Below are positions 22,714-31,468 of a stretch of DNA of 41,433 nt, one piece after another. This DNA is from Alphaproteobacteria bacterium (GTDB lineage: Bacteria > Pseudomonadota > Alphaproteobacteria > RF32 > CAG-239), in the NCBI GenBank assembly GCA_017467515.1, contig JAFUSU010000010.1, forward strand, positions 1 through 41,433, read 5' to 3'. A program made the translations under genes and the position numbers. The notes under the pieces were generated by a model that was given only the letters and a program-made list of their open reading frames with translations, searched no databases and was not told the origin of the DNA. Every line of letters starts with the position of its first letter. Position 1 is the first letter of the stretch.

Positions 22714-24498
22714 ATGAACGAAACGGCTCAATATTTAACGCCGCAAAAACTATTAGCAAAAATCTCTGCGGCCGAAAAAGAATATTCGCGCTATTATGAG
22801 CTAGTGAAAGAAACACGGGCATATTATAAAGATAATCGTTATGGGAGTGATTTATATAACGGTCGTTATAATATTTTTTGGTCATCAATAGAAACCTTAA
22901 AACCTTTTTTATATTTCAAACAACCACAGCCGTATATAGAACGCATCAGTAAAATGCCGAATCAAACTGAAAATATGGCTTGTCGCATATTGGAAAAGGC
23001 TTTGCAATGGGATTTATCCCAGTTCGATTTTGACAGTATTATTAAGTATGCCCGCAATGATTTTTTAATTTCAGGTTGCGGTATTATTTGGGAACACTAT
23101 GTCCCAAAATTTCAAAAGATTAAAAATCCGCAAATTGATAATGATGTTTTGTTGGTGAAAACGGACGAAACAGTTGTTTCCGAGTATGTCAGTCCCGAAT
23201 ATTTTTTAGCAGATACGGAAGGAAGTGGAATATGGGAAGATATCAAATGGATTGCGCGTAAGATTTTTATGTCTGCGGCTGAAATAGCAGAAACATTTGG
23301 TGATGACTTCAGAGCGCAAGGAAATGAAGATGAGGTTATTTGTGTTTATGAGGTTTGGTATAAACCGCTTAAAAAAGTTTATTGGATAAGTAAAACATAT
23401 CCTCATAAATTTCTCAAAGAGTTAGACGATCCGTTACACCTTAACGGTTTTTTCCCTTGTCCGAAACCGATTTTTGCGACGCAAACAAATGACAGTATTA
23501 TTCCCACGCCTGATTTTTGTCTGATTAAAGAAATGCTCAATGAGTTAAACGGTATCACACAGCGAATGAAATTAGTTATGCAGGCACTCAAAGTCAGTGG
23601 TGCTTATGATAAATCATTTCCGGAGTTGTATAATATCTTGAGTAAAGATGTCACACTTGTCGCTGTCAGTGATTTTCAAAAATTGAAAGATTGCGGCGGT
23701 ATCAGAGGAATTATCGACTTTGCGCCAATTGAACAATATATCCAAGCTCTGGAACAATTATCAGTGCGTCGAGAAGATATTATTAAACGTATTTTTGATG
23801 TAACCGGTGTTTCTGATATTATGCGGGGAACTTCAAATACGGCAGAAACAGCAACCGCAATACAACAAAAAACAAATTTCGGTACTTTACGTAATCAAGA
23901 TCGTCAGAATGATATGCAGCGGTTTATTGCTGATTTATATCGCATTAAAGCTGAAATGATTTGTGAGCAGTTCTCGGAAAAAAAATTGGCCGGATTTTTA
24001 AGCGAGGAAGAACAACGGCAAAATCCTCTTTTAGTCGGCGAAGCAATTATGCTCTTAAAAACAGACAAATTGAGAGGAATATCATTACGTGTTGAAAGTG
24101 AAGCAGTCTTTAATCAAGAGCTTGAGCATAAAAAAACAATAGAAGGCATCACCACAATTAACACAATGATAAAAGAAGCTTTTGCGATTGTATCAACACA
24201 ACCGCTGTTGTTACCACTATACCGCAGTATGATAGAGGCTGTTGTCGCCTCCTTACCAAAAGCCAGACAATTTGAAACCGTTTTAGAACAAACATTTAAC
24301 AGTATTGCTAAGGATTTGCAACAGCAGGAACAGCCCAATAAAGAGGAGCTGCAAATTCAAAAAAGCTTAGCCCAAGTCAATGCGGAAAAGAATGCCCTGA
24401 AACGACGAGAACTCGATATTAAAGCCTTTGCTGAGAATGAAAAGGCTAAAATTAATCGTGCTGAATTACAAATTAAGCAAAATAAGGAAAATCAATGA
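22714..24498 (+). CDS. Portal protein (head-tail connector)
   Basis: This is the dodecameric ring at the capsid vertex, through which DNA enters and leaves. With the start at 22714 (AAGGAG 7 bases upstream) it has 594 residues, in the size range of podoviral portals. The region FDVTGVSDIMRGTSNTAETATAIQQ is the conserved portal stem/wing sequence I know from short-tailed phages. The C-terminus is a Gln/Lys-rich helix, as expected for a barrel. It overlaps the next small gene by 4 bases (ATGA). An upstream in-frame ATG at 22693 is less likely because the ribosome site would fall inside it. Confidence 0.88.
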   Translation: MNETAQYLTPQKLLAKISAAEKEYSRYYELVKETRAYYKDNRYGSDLYNGRYNIFWSSIETLKPFLYFKQPQPYIERISKMPNQTENMACRILEKALQWDLSQFDFDSIIKYARNDFLISGCGIIWEHYVPKFQKIKNPQIDNDVLLVKTDETVVSEYVSPEYFLADTEGSGIWEDIKWIARKIFMSAAEIAETFGDDFRAQGNEDEVICVYEVWYKPLKKVYWISKTYPHKFLKELDDPLHLNGFFPCPKPIFATQTNDSIIPTPDFCLIKEMLNELNGITQRMKLVMQALKVSGAYDKSFPELYNILSKDVTLVAVSDFQKLKDCGGIRGIIDFAPIEQYIQALEQLSVRREDIIKRIFDVTGVSDIMRGTSNTAETATAIQQKTNFGTLRNQDRQNDMQRFIADLYRIKAEMICEQFSEKKLAGFLSEEEQRQNPLLVGEAIMLLKTDKLRGISLRVESEAVFNQELEHKKTIEGITTINTMIKEAFAIVSTQPLLLPLYRSMIEAVVASLPKARQFETVLEQTFNSIAKDLQQQEQPNKEELQIQKSLAQVNAEKNALKRRELDIKAFAENEKAKINRAELQIKQNKENQ

Positions 24499-24728
24499 GT
24501 AATATCAGCCGTCAGTGGACGGAAGAGGTTGTTTTACCTGATGGAAGTATTGCGGCAAATGCCTCAGATATTGACCGTTATATGAAGGTAAATCAAGCAG
24601 CTTTGGCATCAGATTATTCTGCAGAATATATGGCCAAAGTTAAAGAACGTCGACAAAAAGAAGAAACAGCTTCTATTTTTGCCGATTTAATTCACTTTTA
24701 TAAAAGGAGTATTTGGAATGCAAAATGA
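24495..24728 (+). CDS. Small phage protein between portal and scaffold
   Basis: This 77-residue protein is unrecognised. Its start overlaps the portal stop (ATGA) and its end overlaps the following gene by 11 bases, so it is translated as part of the head operon. It contains ASDIDRYMKVNQAALASDYS and a basic KVKERRQKEE helix. It may be a minor head or assembly factor. Confidence 0.68.
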   Translation: MSNISRQWTEEVVLPDGSIAANASDIDRYMKVNQAALASDYSAEYMAKVKERRQKEETASIFADLIHFYKRSIWNAK

Positions 24729-25482
24729 ATCTCTTGAAGATAATTTTGAACCACCGGTATCTGAACGACTACCGGAAAAAGAGAAAAAAGATGATATAAG
24801 TAATGAAGTAATAAAAGAAAAGGAAGATGAAAAGGAGCATCAAGAAAAAATTAATGCTGTTCATCATTGGGTTGATGAAATGTTTACGAAGGAGCAGGAA
24901 CGCCTGACTAAACAAGGAATTTCTTCAGCTAAAGAATGGATAGAGTTAATGGCTGCTATCGATAAAGCATTGGCGGAACATCCGGCTGAAACATTTGGTT
25001 TTTTGGCACAACGTTACGGCATCACTTTGCCTAAACAAGAAAGTTCAAATATTAAGCCGGAAATTATACAATGCTTGAAAAATCTTGAACAAAATCAAAT
25101 AAATTTGTGGAAAGCTTTGCAAGCCCAAAGTGCCCAAACAACCCAATTAACCATAAGTAATTTTGCAAGCGCCAAAGATGATGAAGGGAAGCTTCTTCAC
25201 CCTCAATTTCCGATTGTTCGCAATGAAATGTTTGCATTACTAAGCAATGGCATCGCCACGGATTTTGAAAGCGCTTATGAAAAAGCTTTATGGATTAATC
25301 CGCAGACCAGAAGCGAATTGTTGCAAAAGCAAGAAGCTGAAAATCTGCAGTATCTGGCTGAGGAGGCAGATAAAGCCAAGGCAGCCGGATTTTCACCCGA
25401 AGGAAGTCAAGAGAAAGAAGATATTTCTCAAATGACAACCAGAGAACTCCTTGAGCATAATTATAAAAAGCTCGAAGGCTAA
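24718..25482 (+). CDS. Candidate scaffolding protein
   Basis: The protein has 254 residues. It is highly acidic and helical at the N-terminus, rich in Glu and Lys (PEKEKKDDIS, KEKEDEKEHQEK), and has a Gln/Leu-rich middle and a charged Ala-rich C-terminus. No family is recognised by sequence. It sits between portal and major capsid protein, where tailed phages encode the scaffold, and its low-complexity charged helical make-up fits. AAAAGGAG precedes the ATG. A hairpin terminator separates it from the capsid gene. Confidence 0.65.
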   Translation: MQNESLEDNFEPPVSERLPEKEKKDDISNEVIKEKEDEKEHQEKINAVHHWVDEMFTKEQERLTKQGISSAKEWIELMAAIDKALAEHPAETFGFLAQRYGITLPKQESSNIKPEIIQCLKNLEQNQINLWKALQAQSAQTTQLTISNFASAKDDEGKLLHPQFPIVRNEMFALLSNGIATDFESAYEKALWINPQTRSELLQKQEAENLQYLAEEADKAKAAGFSPEGSQEKEDISQMTTRELLEHNYKKLEG

Positions 25483-25498
25483 GATAAATCAACATCAA

Positions 25499-25530
25499 AA
25501 TAATCGGAACCATCCGATTATTTTTTTATA
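25499..25530 (+). terminator. Terminator before capsid gene
   Basis: AATAATCGGA pairs perfectly with TCCGATTATT around ACCA and runs into TTTTTT. Placed just before the capsid gene, it may set the head-gene expression ratio or protect a processed capsid message. Confidence 0.8.
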
Positions 25531-25544
25531 AGGGAAAAAATAAT

Positions 25545-26534
25545 ATGGCAAATGTAAATTATAATGATTTGTTTACGCTTACATTAGAAGGTCGGACCGG
25601 CAGCTTGGCCGATAATGTATCCAAAAGTAATGCGTTGCTGAAACGCTTGCAGGAAAAGGGGAATATCCGTCCGATTACCGGCGGTTCAAAAATTTTAGAA
25701 GAATTGGAATACGGAGAAGGTGATTTAACTTGGTATTCAGGATATGAATCAATTAATTACACTCCGAAACAATTATTTTCGGCGGCTGAATATTCATTAA
25801 AGCTGTGCGCTGTTCCGGTTGCTGTTTCCGGTGAAGATATGTTAAAAAATGCCGGTGAAGCACAGATTATGAATTTGCTTGAAAAACGCATTGATAACGC
25901 ATGTAAAACAATGTGTAACAAAATGGCAGCAGCCGTTTATTCTGACGGAACCGGCTCAAGCGGTAAAGAAATTGGCGGTTTGGCATTGTTAGTGGCAGAT
26001 GATCCGACAACGGGTACTGTTGGCGGAATCAACCGCGCAACAGCAGGAAATGAATTTTGGAGAAATAAATCCTTAACACCGTCAGAAGCACTGACATCAT
26101 CTAATATTTTGAAAAATATGGATAAGCTCTATATGCAGTTATGTCGTGGCATTGAACGTCCTGATTTGATTGTGGCAGGAACGAATCTTTATACAACTTT
26201 TGAAGAAGCATTAACCCCGATGCAACGTTTCAGTGACAGCAAGTTGGCTGATGCCGGATTTGCAAACCTGAAATACAAAAATACCGATGTGATTTTTGAT
26301 GGAGGTCAGGGTGGACATTGTGCAGATGATAAGATGTATTTCTTGAATACAAATTATATTTATTTGCGTCCGCATCAAGATCGAAATATGCAGGTTGTTG
26401 GTGGAGAACGTGTTTCTGTTAATCAGGATGCTTTGTATAAAATTATCGGTTGGGCCGGAAATATGACAATGTCAAATGCCGGTATGCAAGGTGTTTTAAT
26501 CAATCCAACGGCAAATTCTCAAGCTCAGGGTTAA
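25545..26534 (+). CDS. Major capsid protein
   Basis: The protein has 329 residues. The opening resembles podoviral P22/N4-type coat proteins known from alphaproteobacterial phages: MANVNYNDLFTLTLEGRTG, then GNIRPITGGSKILEELEYG, a TWYSGYE segment and a long central domain. The end GWAGNMTMSNAGMQGVL is also typical. It lacks an N-terminal protease-type delta domain, so a separate scaffold is expected and lies upstream. Hairpins flank it on both sides, consistent with separate, abundant expression. AAGGG precedes the ATG. Confidence 0.85.
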   Translation: MANVNYNDLFTLTLEGRTGSLADNVSKSNALLKRLQEKGNIRPITGGSKILEELEYGEGDLTWYSGYESINYTPKQLFSAAEYSLKLCAVPVAVSGEDMLKNAGEAQIMNLLEKRIDNACKTMCNKMAAAVYSDGTGSSGKEIGGLALLVADDPTTGTVGGINRATAGNEFWRNKSLTPSEALTSSNILKNMDKLYMQLCRGIERPDLIVAGTNLYTTFEEALTPMQRFSDSKLADAGFANLKYKNTDVIFDGGQGGHCADDKMYFLNTNYIYLRPHQDRNMQVVGGERVSVNQDALYKIIGWAGNMTMSNAGMQGVLINPTANSQAQG

Positions 26535-26571
26535 GATTATTATTTAAATTGTTGAAAATCATAATTATTAG

Positions 26572-26605
26572 GGCTCGGCGCTGTATTCTGCGCCGAGCCT
26601 TTAAT
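26572..26605 (+). terminator. GC-rich hairpin after capsid gene
   Basis: GGCTCGGCGC (26572-26581) pairs perfectly with GCGCCGAGCC (26590-26599) around an 8-base loop. The T-run after it is short, so it may act as a partial terminator or RNA stabiliser at the capsid message end. Confidence 0.7.
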
Positions 26606-26623
26606 GAATAAGAGGATAAGAAA

Positions 26624-27184
26624 ATGGATTTTATGACTTTTCAAAATATGGTTCAAAACCAAAATTCTCAAGATAACATATCGGCACGTTTTTATGATAG
26701 GGCGGTTAAAACGGGAGAATTGAATAAAGACGGTTTACCTGTTTTCATAAATCGGTGCTTTGTAGAAATCAGAATTAAAGACAATAATTGTGAAATTTAT
26801 GATCAACCGGCAACGCCGGAGAAGATTAAGCAGTTTCCTGTCGAATATGCACGTTATCAGTTAGCCAGAAAACAAGTGACACAAGGAACGCCTCTTGAGC
26901 AATTTGCTTTTTTAACAGCGGCAGAAATAGAGAGTCTTAAAGTGAGAGGTATATTTACCGTTGAAGCTTTAGCAACTTTAGATGTTCAAAAAGCTCGCCA
27001 ACTGGAAGTGGAAGAAGAGAAGAAAATTGCTCAACGCTTTGTTGAACAAGCCAAAAACAACAAAAGTTTACAAAAGTGGCAACAGCAAGAAGAAAAATAT
27101 CTTGAGGAAATAAAAAGCCTGAAAGAACAAATTAATGAATTAAAAAATTATCATTCAGGCAAATCGTCAAGGAGAAAAAAATGA
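26624..27184 (+). CDS. Head-associated phage protein, 186 aa
   Basis: The protein has 186 residues. The first 60 residues contain an RCFVEIRIKDNNCEIYDQPAT beta-like stretch. The centre, PLEQFAFLTAAEIESLKVRG and FTVEALATLD, recalls a helix-hairpin-helix-like motif I have seen in proteins between capsid and adaptor genes of podoviruses. The C-terminus is a coiled coil (about 135-180). It overlaps the next gene by 4 bases. Function is inferred from position only. Confidence 0.65.
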   Translation: MDFMTFQNMVQNQNSQDNISARFYDRAVKTGELNKDGLPVFINRCFVEIRIKDNNCEIYDQPATPEKIKQFPVEYARYQLARKQVTQGTPLEQFAFLTAAEIESLKVRGIFTVEALATLDVQKARQLEVEEEKKIAQRFVEQAKNNKSLQKWQQQEEKYLEEIKSLKEQINELKNYHSGKSSRRKK

Positions 27185-27894
27185 AAAATATACTTGAAAT
27201 ATGTCAGGAGGCAGCAGATTTAAGTGCTACCCAAAAACCTGAAGATTTGTTTGCAGGGAGATCTCAGCAAGAATCTATTTTTCAAAGTGTTGCAAAAGAT
27301 ACACTTGATGGATTGCTTCGCTACGGAGATTGGCAGGAATTGACTAAAGAAGGATGTTTGCGAACGGTTGGTGGTCATTGTAATTATTTTATAAAAGATT
27401 TTTGTCCTGATTTTTATTGTTTGTTGAATAATACGGTTTATGTGCGTAATGCGGCAGAGAAGGTTATCGGATCCATTACTCCGGAACAATGGATGAAAGA
27501 AAAGTATTTCAGCATTTCATCACTGGGACTTAAATTTAAGATTCAAAACGGAATGTTTAAGTTTTTAACGCCGCCGCCGGACAATATGAAAATTGTTTTC
27601 TTATATCGTTCGGCCAATATCGTTTATGATGCAGCCAAAGGGTATGAAGAAAAAACGGAATTAACCAGAAATACGGATATTCCTATCTTCGATGAGTTTC
27701 TTGTTAAAAAAGGAATTATATGGCGTTGGTATCGTCGAAACGGGATGCCTTATGAAGAAGAATACAATGAATATCAAAGAGAGTTAAAAAGCAGATTCGG
27801 TAATGGTTTGGCAACTCAGGATATTCCATTGCATTATGCGTCAGAATCAAATTTTCCGTCAGGAGTAATAATCAATGCAGCAAAGAAATGTTAG
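27181..27894 (+). CDS. Head-tail adaptor (P22 gp4-like)
   Basis: The protein has 237 residues. The start, ILEICQEAADLSATQKPEDLF, followed by ...AKDTLDGLLRYGDWQELTKEG, fits the helical core of head completion/adaptor proteins that bind below the portal. YVRNAAEKVIGSITPEQWM and PPPDNMKIVFLYRS form the following beta domain. It lies between capsid and tail genes, overlapping both neighbours by short stretches. No lysozyme motif of P22 gp4 is apparent. Confidence 0.72.
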   Translation: MKNILEICQEAADLSATQKPEDLFAGRSQQESIFQSVAKDTLDGLLRYGDWQELTKEGCLRTVGGHCNYFIKDFCPDFYCLLNNTVYVRNAAEKVIGSITPEQWMKEKYFSISSLGLKFKIQNGMFKFLTPPPDNMKIVFLYRSANIVYDAAKGYEEKTELTRNTDIPIFDEFLVKKGIIWRWYRRNGMPYEEEYNEYQRELKSRFGNGLATQDIPLHYASESNFPSGVIINAAKKC

Positions 27895-29428
27895 ACGAGG
27901 TGTTATCTCTCAAAATTACAGCATTCCGGCACCAACCGGAGGATTAAATGTTAAAGACAGTATGGATAATATGCCACCTGAAGATGCATTTGTTATGGAT
28001 AATTATATTCCTCTGGATAATAAGGTTGTCTTACGTAAAGGTTATCAATTGCACTTTAAAACAGAGCAAGCGGTAGGGACTTTGATGTCTTATAAAATAT
28101 CGGGACGAAATAAATTATTAGCAGCCTGTGGAGGAGATATTTATGACATAACATCAAAAGAAAATATTATTCGTTATGAAAAATCTTTCAGTGATAATCA
28201 TTGGCAATACTGTCAGTTTAAAAATCGTTTAATTATGGTGAATGGAAGTGATAGTCCTCAAATTTATTATATAGACAGTGACAATAATGCACATTTAGAA
28301 ACACTTTCAATGAGCGGAGAAAATTTGATTCTCTCAAAGCTGATAAATGTGAGTGTTTCTAAGCAACGCTTATTTTTTGTGGAAAAAGGATCATTAAACA
28401 CATGGTATACTTCCGGTGTCGGCGAAGTTCAAGGAACACTGAATAAGTTTGATTTATCGACTATTTTTAGAGATGGCGGAGAATTAATTTCTGTGGCTTG
28501 CTGGACACAAGACGGCGGGCAGGGAATAGATGATTTGACGGTCTTTCTTTCGTCAGAAGGAGAAGTCGCAATTTATTCGGGTAGCAATCCGAACAGTGCT
28601 GAAAGTTGGACACTGAAGGGAGTTTATCGAATGAGCCGTCCCATAGGATACAGATGTGTTATCCCTTATCAGGGCGATATTGTTATCATTTCAGAAGATG
28701 GTTACATTCCTCTTTCTAAAGCTTTACCGTTGAATCAAACAAACAGCAGTTTAATTGCCTTCAGTGATAAAATAAGAGGACTGGTGTTAGATCGTACCGT
28801 CAGCAATAAGACCAAGTTTGGATGGCAAGGGCTTATTTATAACAGAGGCGGGTACGCTTTATTTAATGTTCCGGTTGGGCAAAATTACGAACAGCATATT
28901 ATCAATACAAATACCGGCGCGTGGTGTCGATTTACGGATATTCCTTCAATTTGTTGGGGGGAATATAACGGTAGAATATATTTTGGATCAGATACCGGTG
29001 TTTATTTATTTGATGAAGGATATTCTGATAACGGAATGCCTATTTGCGGACAAGTTGAGCAGGCTTATAATAATTTGGGCAGTCCGCATCTTAAAAGGAT
29101 ACAACTTTTAAATCCGCGAACAAAATCATCAACAAAATATGCCTTGGTTATTTATACCAATATGGATTTTGCCACACAGAACAGATCTTATGTTGAAAAC
29201 ATAGGAAGCTACGGCATAACAAAATGGTCAACCGCTAAATGGAGCCATCCGAGTGCCCCGACAGGAACAAAATGGTCCACTTTGAAAGGAAGTATTCGAA
29301 GTCAGTGGATAGCCAATTCTGCAACCGGTTTTAAAGCAAGTATCGTTTTCAAAACCAAGACCAGAGGGAATTTAATTGAATGGTTTGATACAGGAGTGCG
29401 ATATGAAAACGGAAGCGGAATTTTCTAA
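27875..29428 (+). CDS. P22 gp10-like tail protein
   Basis: The protein has 517 residues. PAPTGGLNVKDSMDNMPPEDA followed by FVMDNYIPLDNKVVLRKGY is the opening typical of the gp10-type packaged-DNA stabilisation and tail hub family. The body is a string of beta repeats with W/Y-G motifs, as in a propeller. CAGGAG lies before the ATG at 27875, which overlaps the adaptor gene by 20 bases. In P22, gp10 plugs the neck and anchors the tailspikes; here it probably holds the fibre proteins encoded from 30.7 kb. Confidence 0.8.
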   Translation: MQQRNVRRGVISQNYSIPAPTGGLNVKDSMDNMPPEDAFVMDNYIPLDNKVVLRKGYQLHFKTEQAVGTLMSYKISGRNKLLAACGGDIYDITSKENIIRYEKSFSDNHWQYCQFKNRLIMVNGSDSPQIYYIDSDNNAHLETLSMSGENLILSKLINVSVSKQRLFFVEKGSLNTWYTSGVGEVQGTLNKFDLSTIFRDGGELISVACWTQDGGQGIDDLTVFLSSEGEVAIYSGSNPNSAESWTLKGVYRMSRPIGYRCVIPYQGDIVIISEDGYIPLSKALPLNQTNSSLIAFSDKIRGLVLDRTVSNKTKFGWQGLIYNRGGYALFNVPVGQNYEQHIINTNTGAWCRFTDIPSICWGEYNGRIYFGSDTGVYLFDEGYSDNGMPICGQVEQAYNNLGSPHLKRIQLLNPRTKSSTKYALVIYTNMDFATQNRSYVENIGSYGITKWSTAKWSHPSAPTGTKWSTLKGSIRSQWIANSATGFKASIVFKTKTRGNLIEWFDTGVRYENGSGIF

Positions 29429-29837
29429 AGTAGTACCGGATCACAATAATATTATCACTGAGTGGGTATGTCATCAGTTGGGATATGGGACGGAATGGCT
29501 GCAAAATTACATAACTTATGGTGTGCTGAGAAAGAAAAAAATTATTGCCGGATTAATATTCCACGACATTCATCCGGGAGATGATTTAAGTTGGACCATT
29601 TACAGTTCAGATAAGCATTGGTGCACCAGAAAAATAATAAAGTTTTTTATGCAAGAGGCATTTGAATACTTTCAGTGTCGACGCATTAATATTTTGGTGA
29701 ACACAGATAATAAAAAATGCCTAAAATTAGTTACCGGTCTTGGTTTTAGAAATGAAGGCTTATTACGCCGATTTCGTGAAAATGGCCAAGATTGTTATAT
29801 TCTAGGATTATTAAAATCAGAAAACAAATATCAATAA
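29403..29837 (+). CDS. GNAT-fold acetyltransferase of the phage
   Basis: The protein has 144 residues from the ATG at 29403 (CAGGAG upstream), overlapping the gp10-like gene. The fold is a GNAT: a beta segment with LSWTIYSS, a helix after WCTRKIIKFFMQEAFEYF, then RINILVNTDNKKCLKLVTGL and GFRNEGLLRRF, which is the acetyl-CoA-side C-terminal pattern. Similar acetyltransferases sit in virion operons of other podoviruses, with unknown target. It may modify a virion or host protein. It is not followed by an obvious partner. Confidence 0.78.
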   Translation: MKTEAEFSKVVPDHNNIITEWVCHQLGYGTEWLQNYITYGVLRKKKIIAGLIFHDIHPGDDLSWTIYSSDKHWCTRKIIKFFMQEAFEYFQCRRINILVNTDNKKCLKLVTGLGFRNEGLLRRFRENGQDCYILGLLKSENKYQ

Positions 29838-29848
29838 AGGAGAAAAAA

Positions 29849-30721
29849 ATGTCAAAATCATTAGGTTTTAGCGGATCAAAAGCGGCTATTAATCCGGTCA
29901 CATGGTCTATGTACAATTATTTAAATAGTATCGATACATCGGCGGTAGATAATACCAATAATTTATTGGCTCAAACGGGTTATAATTTAGCGCAAACGTT
30001 ATCTATGCGACCGGATTATGTTTATAGTGTTGATGGATCTGACGAGGCCAGACAACGTGCGGAAAATGCAGTTTATAATTCCTATGTTGATAAATTAACG
30101 CCGGCATTTGCCAATCAGACATCAGATTTGGAAACAAGACTTCAAAATCAAGGATTAAGTGTTGGGAGTGAGGCATATCAACGCGCCTTGACTGATTTGC
30201 AAACGACGCAAAATGCTGCCTTAAATCAGGCCGCATATCAAAGTGTTTTAGCCGGACAAAATGCTTTCAGTGATAGTTTGAGTAATAGTATTTCTGCGGC
30301 TGATTTTAGCAATAATGCACGGATGCTTCCAGTAAGTGAAATTTTGTCACTGATTTCAACATCTCCTTCAGGGTACCAAATAGAGCAAGCTAAGTACGGA
30401 CTGTTGAACGGAGCTGTGAATGATATGAATCAATTGCAACGTCAGTATGATAGTGATCAGGCAAGCCGTTTAATGAATACAATATCAACAACAGGAAAAA
30501 TTGCAGCTGCATTTATGGCTTCAGATAAACGGTTTAAAGAAAATATAAAAAAGGTAGGACAATTAGATAATGGTCTGAATGTTTATATTTTTAACTATAA
30601 AAATGATAAAACACCGAGATTGGGGCTAATCGCGCAAGAGGTTAAAAAACTTAAACCTGAAGCCGTATTTGAAGATAAATCAGGCTTTTTATACATCAGA
30701 TATGATTTAGCTGTTAAATAA
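29849..30721 (+). CDS. Virion protein with S74-type chaperone domain
   Basis: The protein has 290 residues from the ATG at 29849 (AAAGGAG upstream). The first 220 are helical and Gln/Asn/Ser-rich, like an internal or ejected virion protein. The last 65 begin SDKRFKENIKKVG (Ser225) and continue LNVYIFNYK, LGLIAQEVKKLKPEAV and LYIRYDLA. This is the peptidase S74 intramolecular chaperone pattern, which helps a trimer fold and then cuts itself off before the serine. The domain is at the compact end of the family. Finding it on a helical protein rather than a fibre is unusual. Confidence 0.75.
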   Translation: MSKSLGFSGSKAAINPVTWSMYNYLNSIDTSAVDNTNNLLAQTGYNLAQTLSMRPDYVYSVDGSDEARQRAENAVYNSYVDKLTPAFANQTSDLETRLQNQGLSVGSEAYQRALTDLQTTQNAALNQAAYQSVLAGQNAFSDSLSNSISAADFSNNARMLPVSEILSLISTSPSGYQIEQAKYGLLNGAVNDMNQLQRQYDSDQASRLMNTISTTGKIAAAFMASDKRFKENIKKVGQLDNGLNVYIFNYKNDKTPRLGLIAQEVKKLKPEAVFEDKSGFLYIRYDLAVK

Positions 30722-30735
30722 TGAAAGGATAGAAA

Positions 30736-31098
30736 ATGCCATTTGATAGTGAAGGAAAATTTAGACGTGTCCATAATTGGGAAGATGACAGAATTAACGA
30801 TTATGATATCGTCTCGGACCGCCATGATGAAGAAGACGATAATTTTGCTGAAGGATTATCACAATGTTTTCTGAAAAATGGTTTAAGTAAAATGACCGGT
30901 AATTTTGATGCCGGTCTTTTTAAAATCTGTAATCTAGCAAACGCTCAAGGAAATTTGGATGCCGTTAACAAGTCTCAGCTTGACAGTGTTAATTCAGCTC
31001 AAACAACAGCTTTGAATAATTTTAAAAATAAATTTCAGGTTGTTTCGGCTTTACCGTCAAGTCCTGATGCGGATACATTCTATTTTATTAAAGCATAA
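30736..31098 (+). CDS. Tail-fibre N-terminal module
   Basis: The protein has 120 residues. It has an acidic start, then GLSQCFLKNGLSKMTGNFDAG and NLANAQGNLDAVNKSQLD, a pattern very common in phage tail fibres next to the virion-binding part. It ends in VVSALPSSPDADTFYFIKA. It is probably the adaptor by which the following fibre proteins join the tail, encoded as a separate chain. AAAGGATAGAAA precedes the ATG. Confidence 0.72.
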   Translation: MPFDSEGKFRRVHNWEDDRINDYDIVSDRHDEEDDNFAEGLSQCFLKNGLSKMTGNFDAGLFKICNLANAQGNLDAVNKSQLDSVNSAQTTALNNFKNKFQVVSALPSSPDADTFYFIKA

Positions 31099-31111
31099 GG
31101 AGATTTGAAGT

Positions 31112-31468
31112 ATGACAGGAAGAATTATCAATAATTTAATCGAAGTGCGCCAAGGGGACAGTTACCCGATAAATGTCTGTGTCAAACAAGGGTGCAAACC
31201 AGTGGATCTGACAGGGGCAACAATGACAATGCAGGTTCGGGATTCTAACAATTCGGTGATTTTTACCTTAAACGGTACGGCAGTTGATGTCTTAAACGGC
31301 AAAATGGCACTTCTTTTAAGTCCGACAGAAACGAGTATTCCGGTTGGGGATTATGTGACGGATATTCAAATCACCGGAGCAGACGGAAGTGTGAATACCA
31401 TCTTTCCGGCAAATGTAAATCAAATCGCCACATTTAGAATTACAGAACAAGTGACACAGGGGGTATAA
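31112..31468 (+). CDS. BppU-like beta-sandwich baseplate protein
   Basis: The protein has 118 residues. The pattern VRQGDSYPINVCVKQGCKPVD, LTGATMTMQVRDS, ALLLSPTETSIPVGDYVTDIQ and ATFRITEQVTQGV resembles the N-terminal domain of BppU/upper baseplate proteins, an Ig-like beta sandwich used as fibre attachment. AAGGAG lies upstream. It ends immediately before the long fibre gene. Confidence 0.7.
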   Translation: MTGRIINNLIEVRQGDSYPINVCVKQGCKPVDLTGATMTMQVRDSNNSVIFTLNGTAVDVLNGKMALLLSPTETSIPVGDYVTDIQITGADGSVNTIFPANVNQIATFRITEQVTQGV

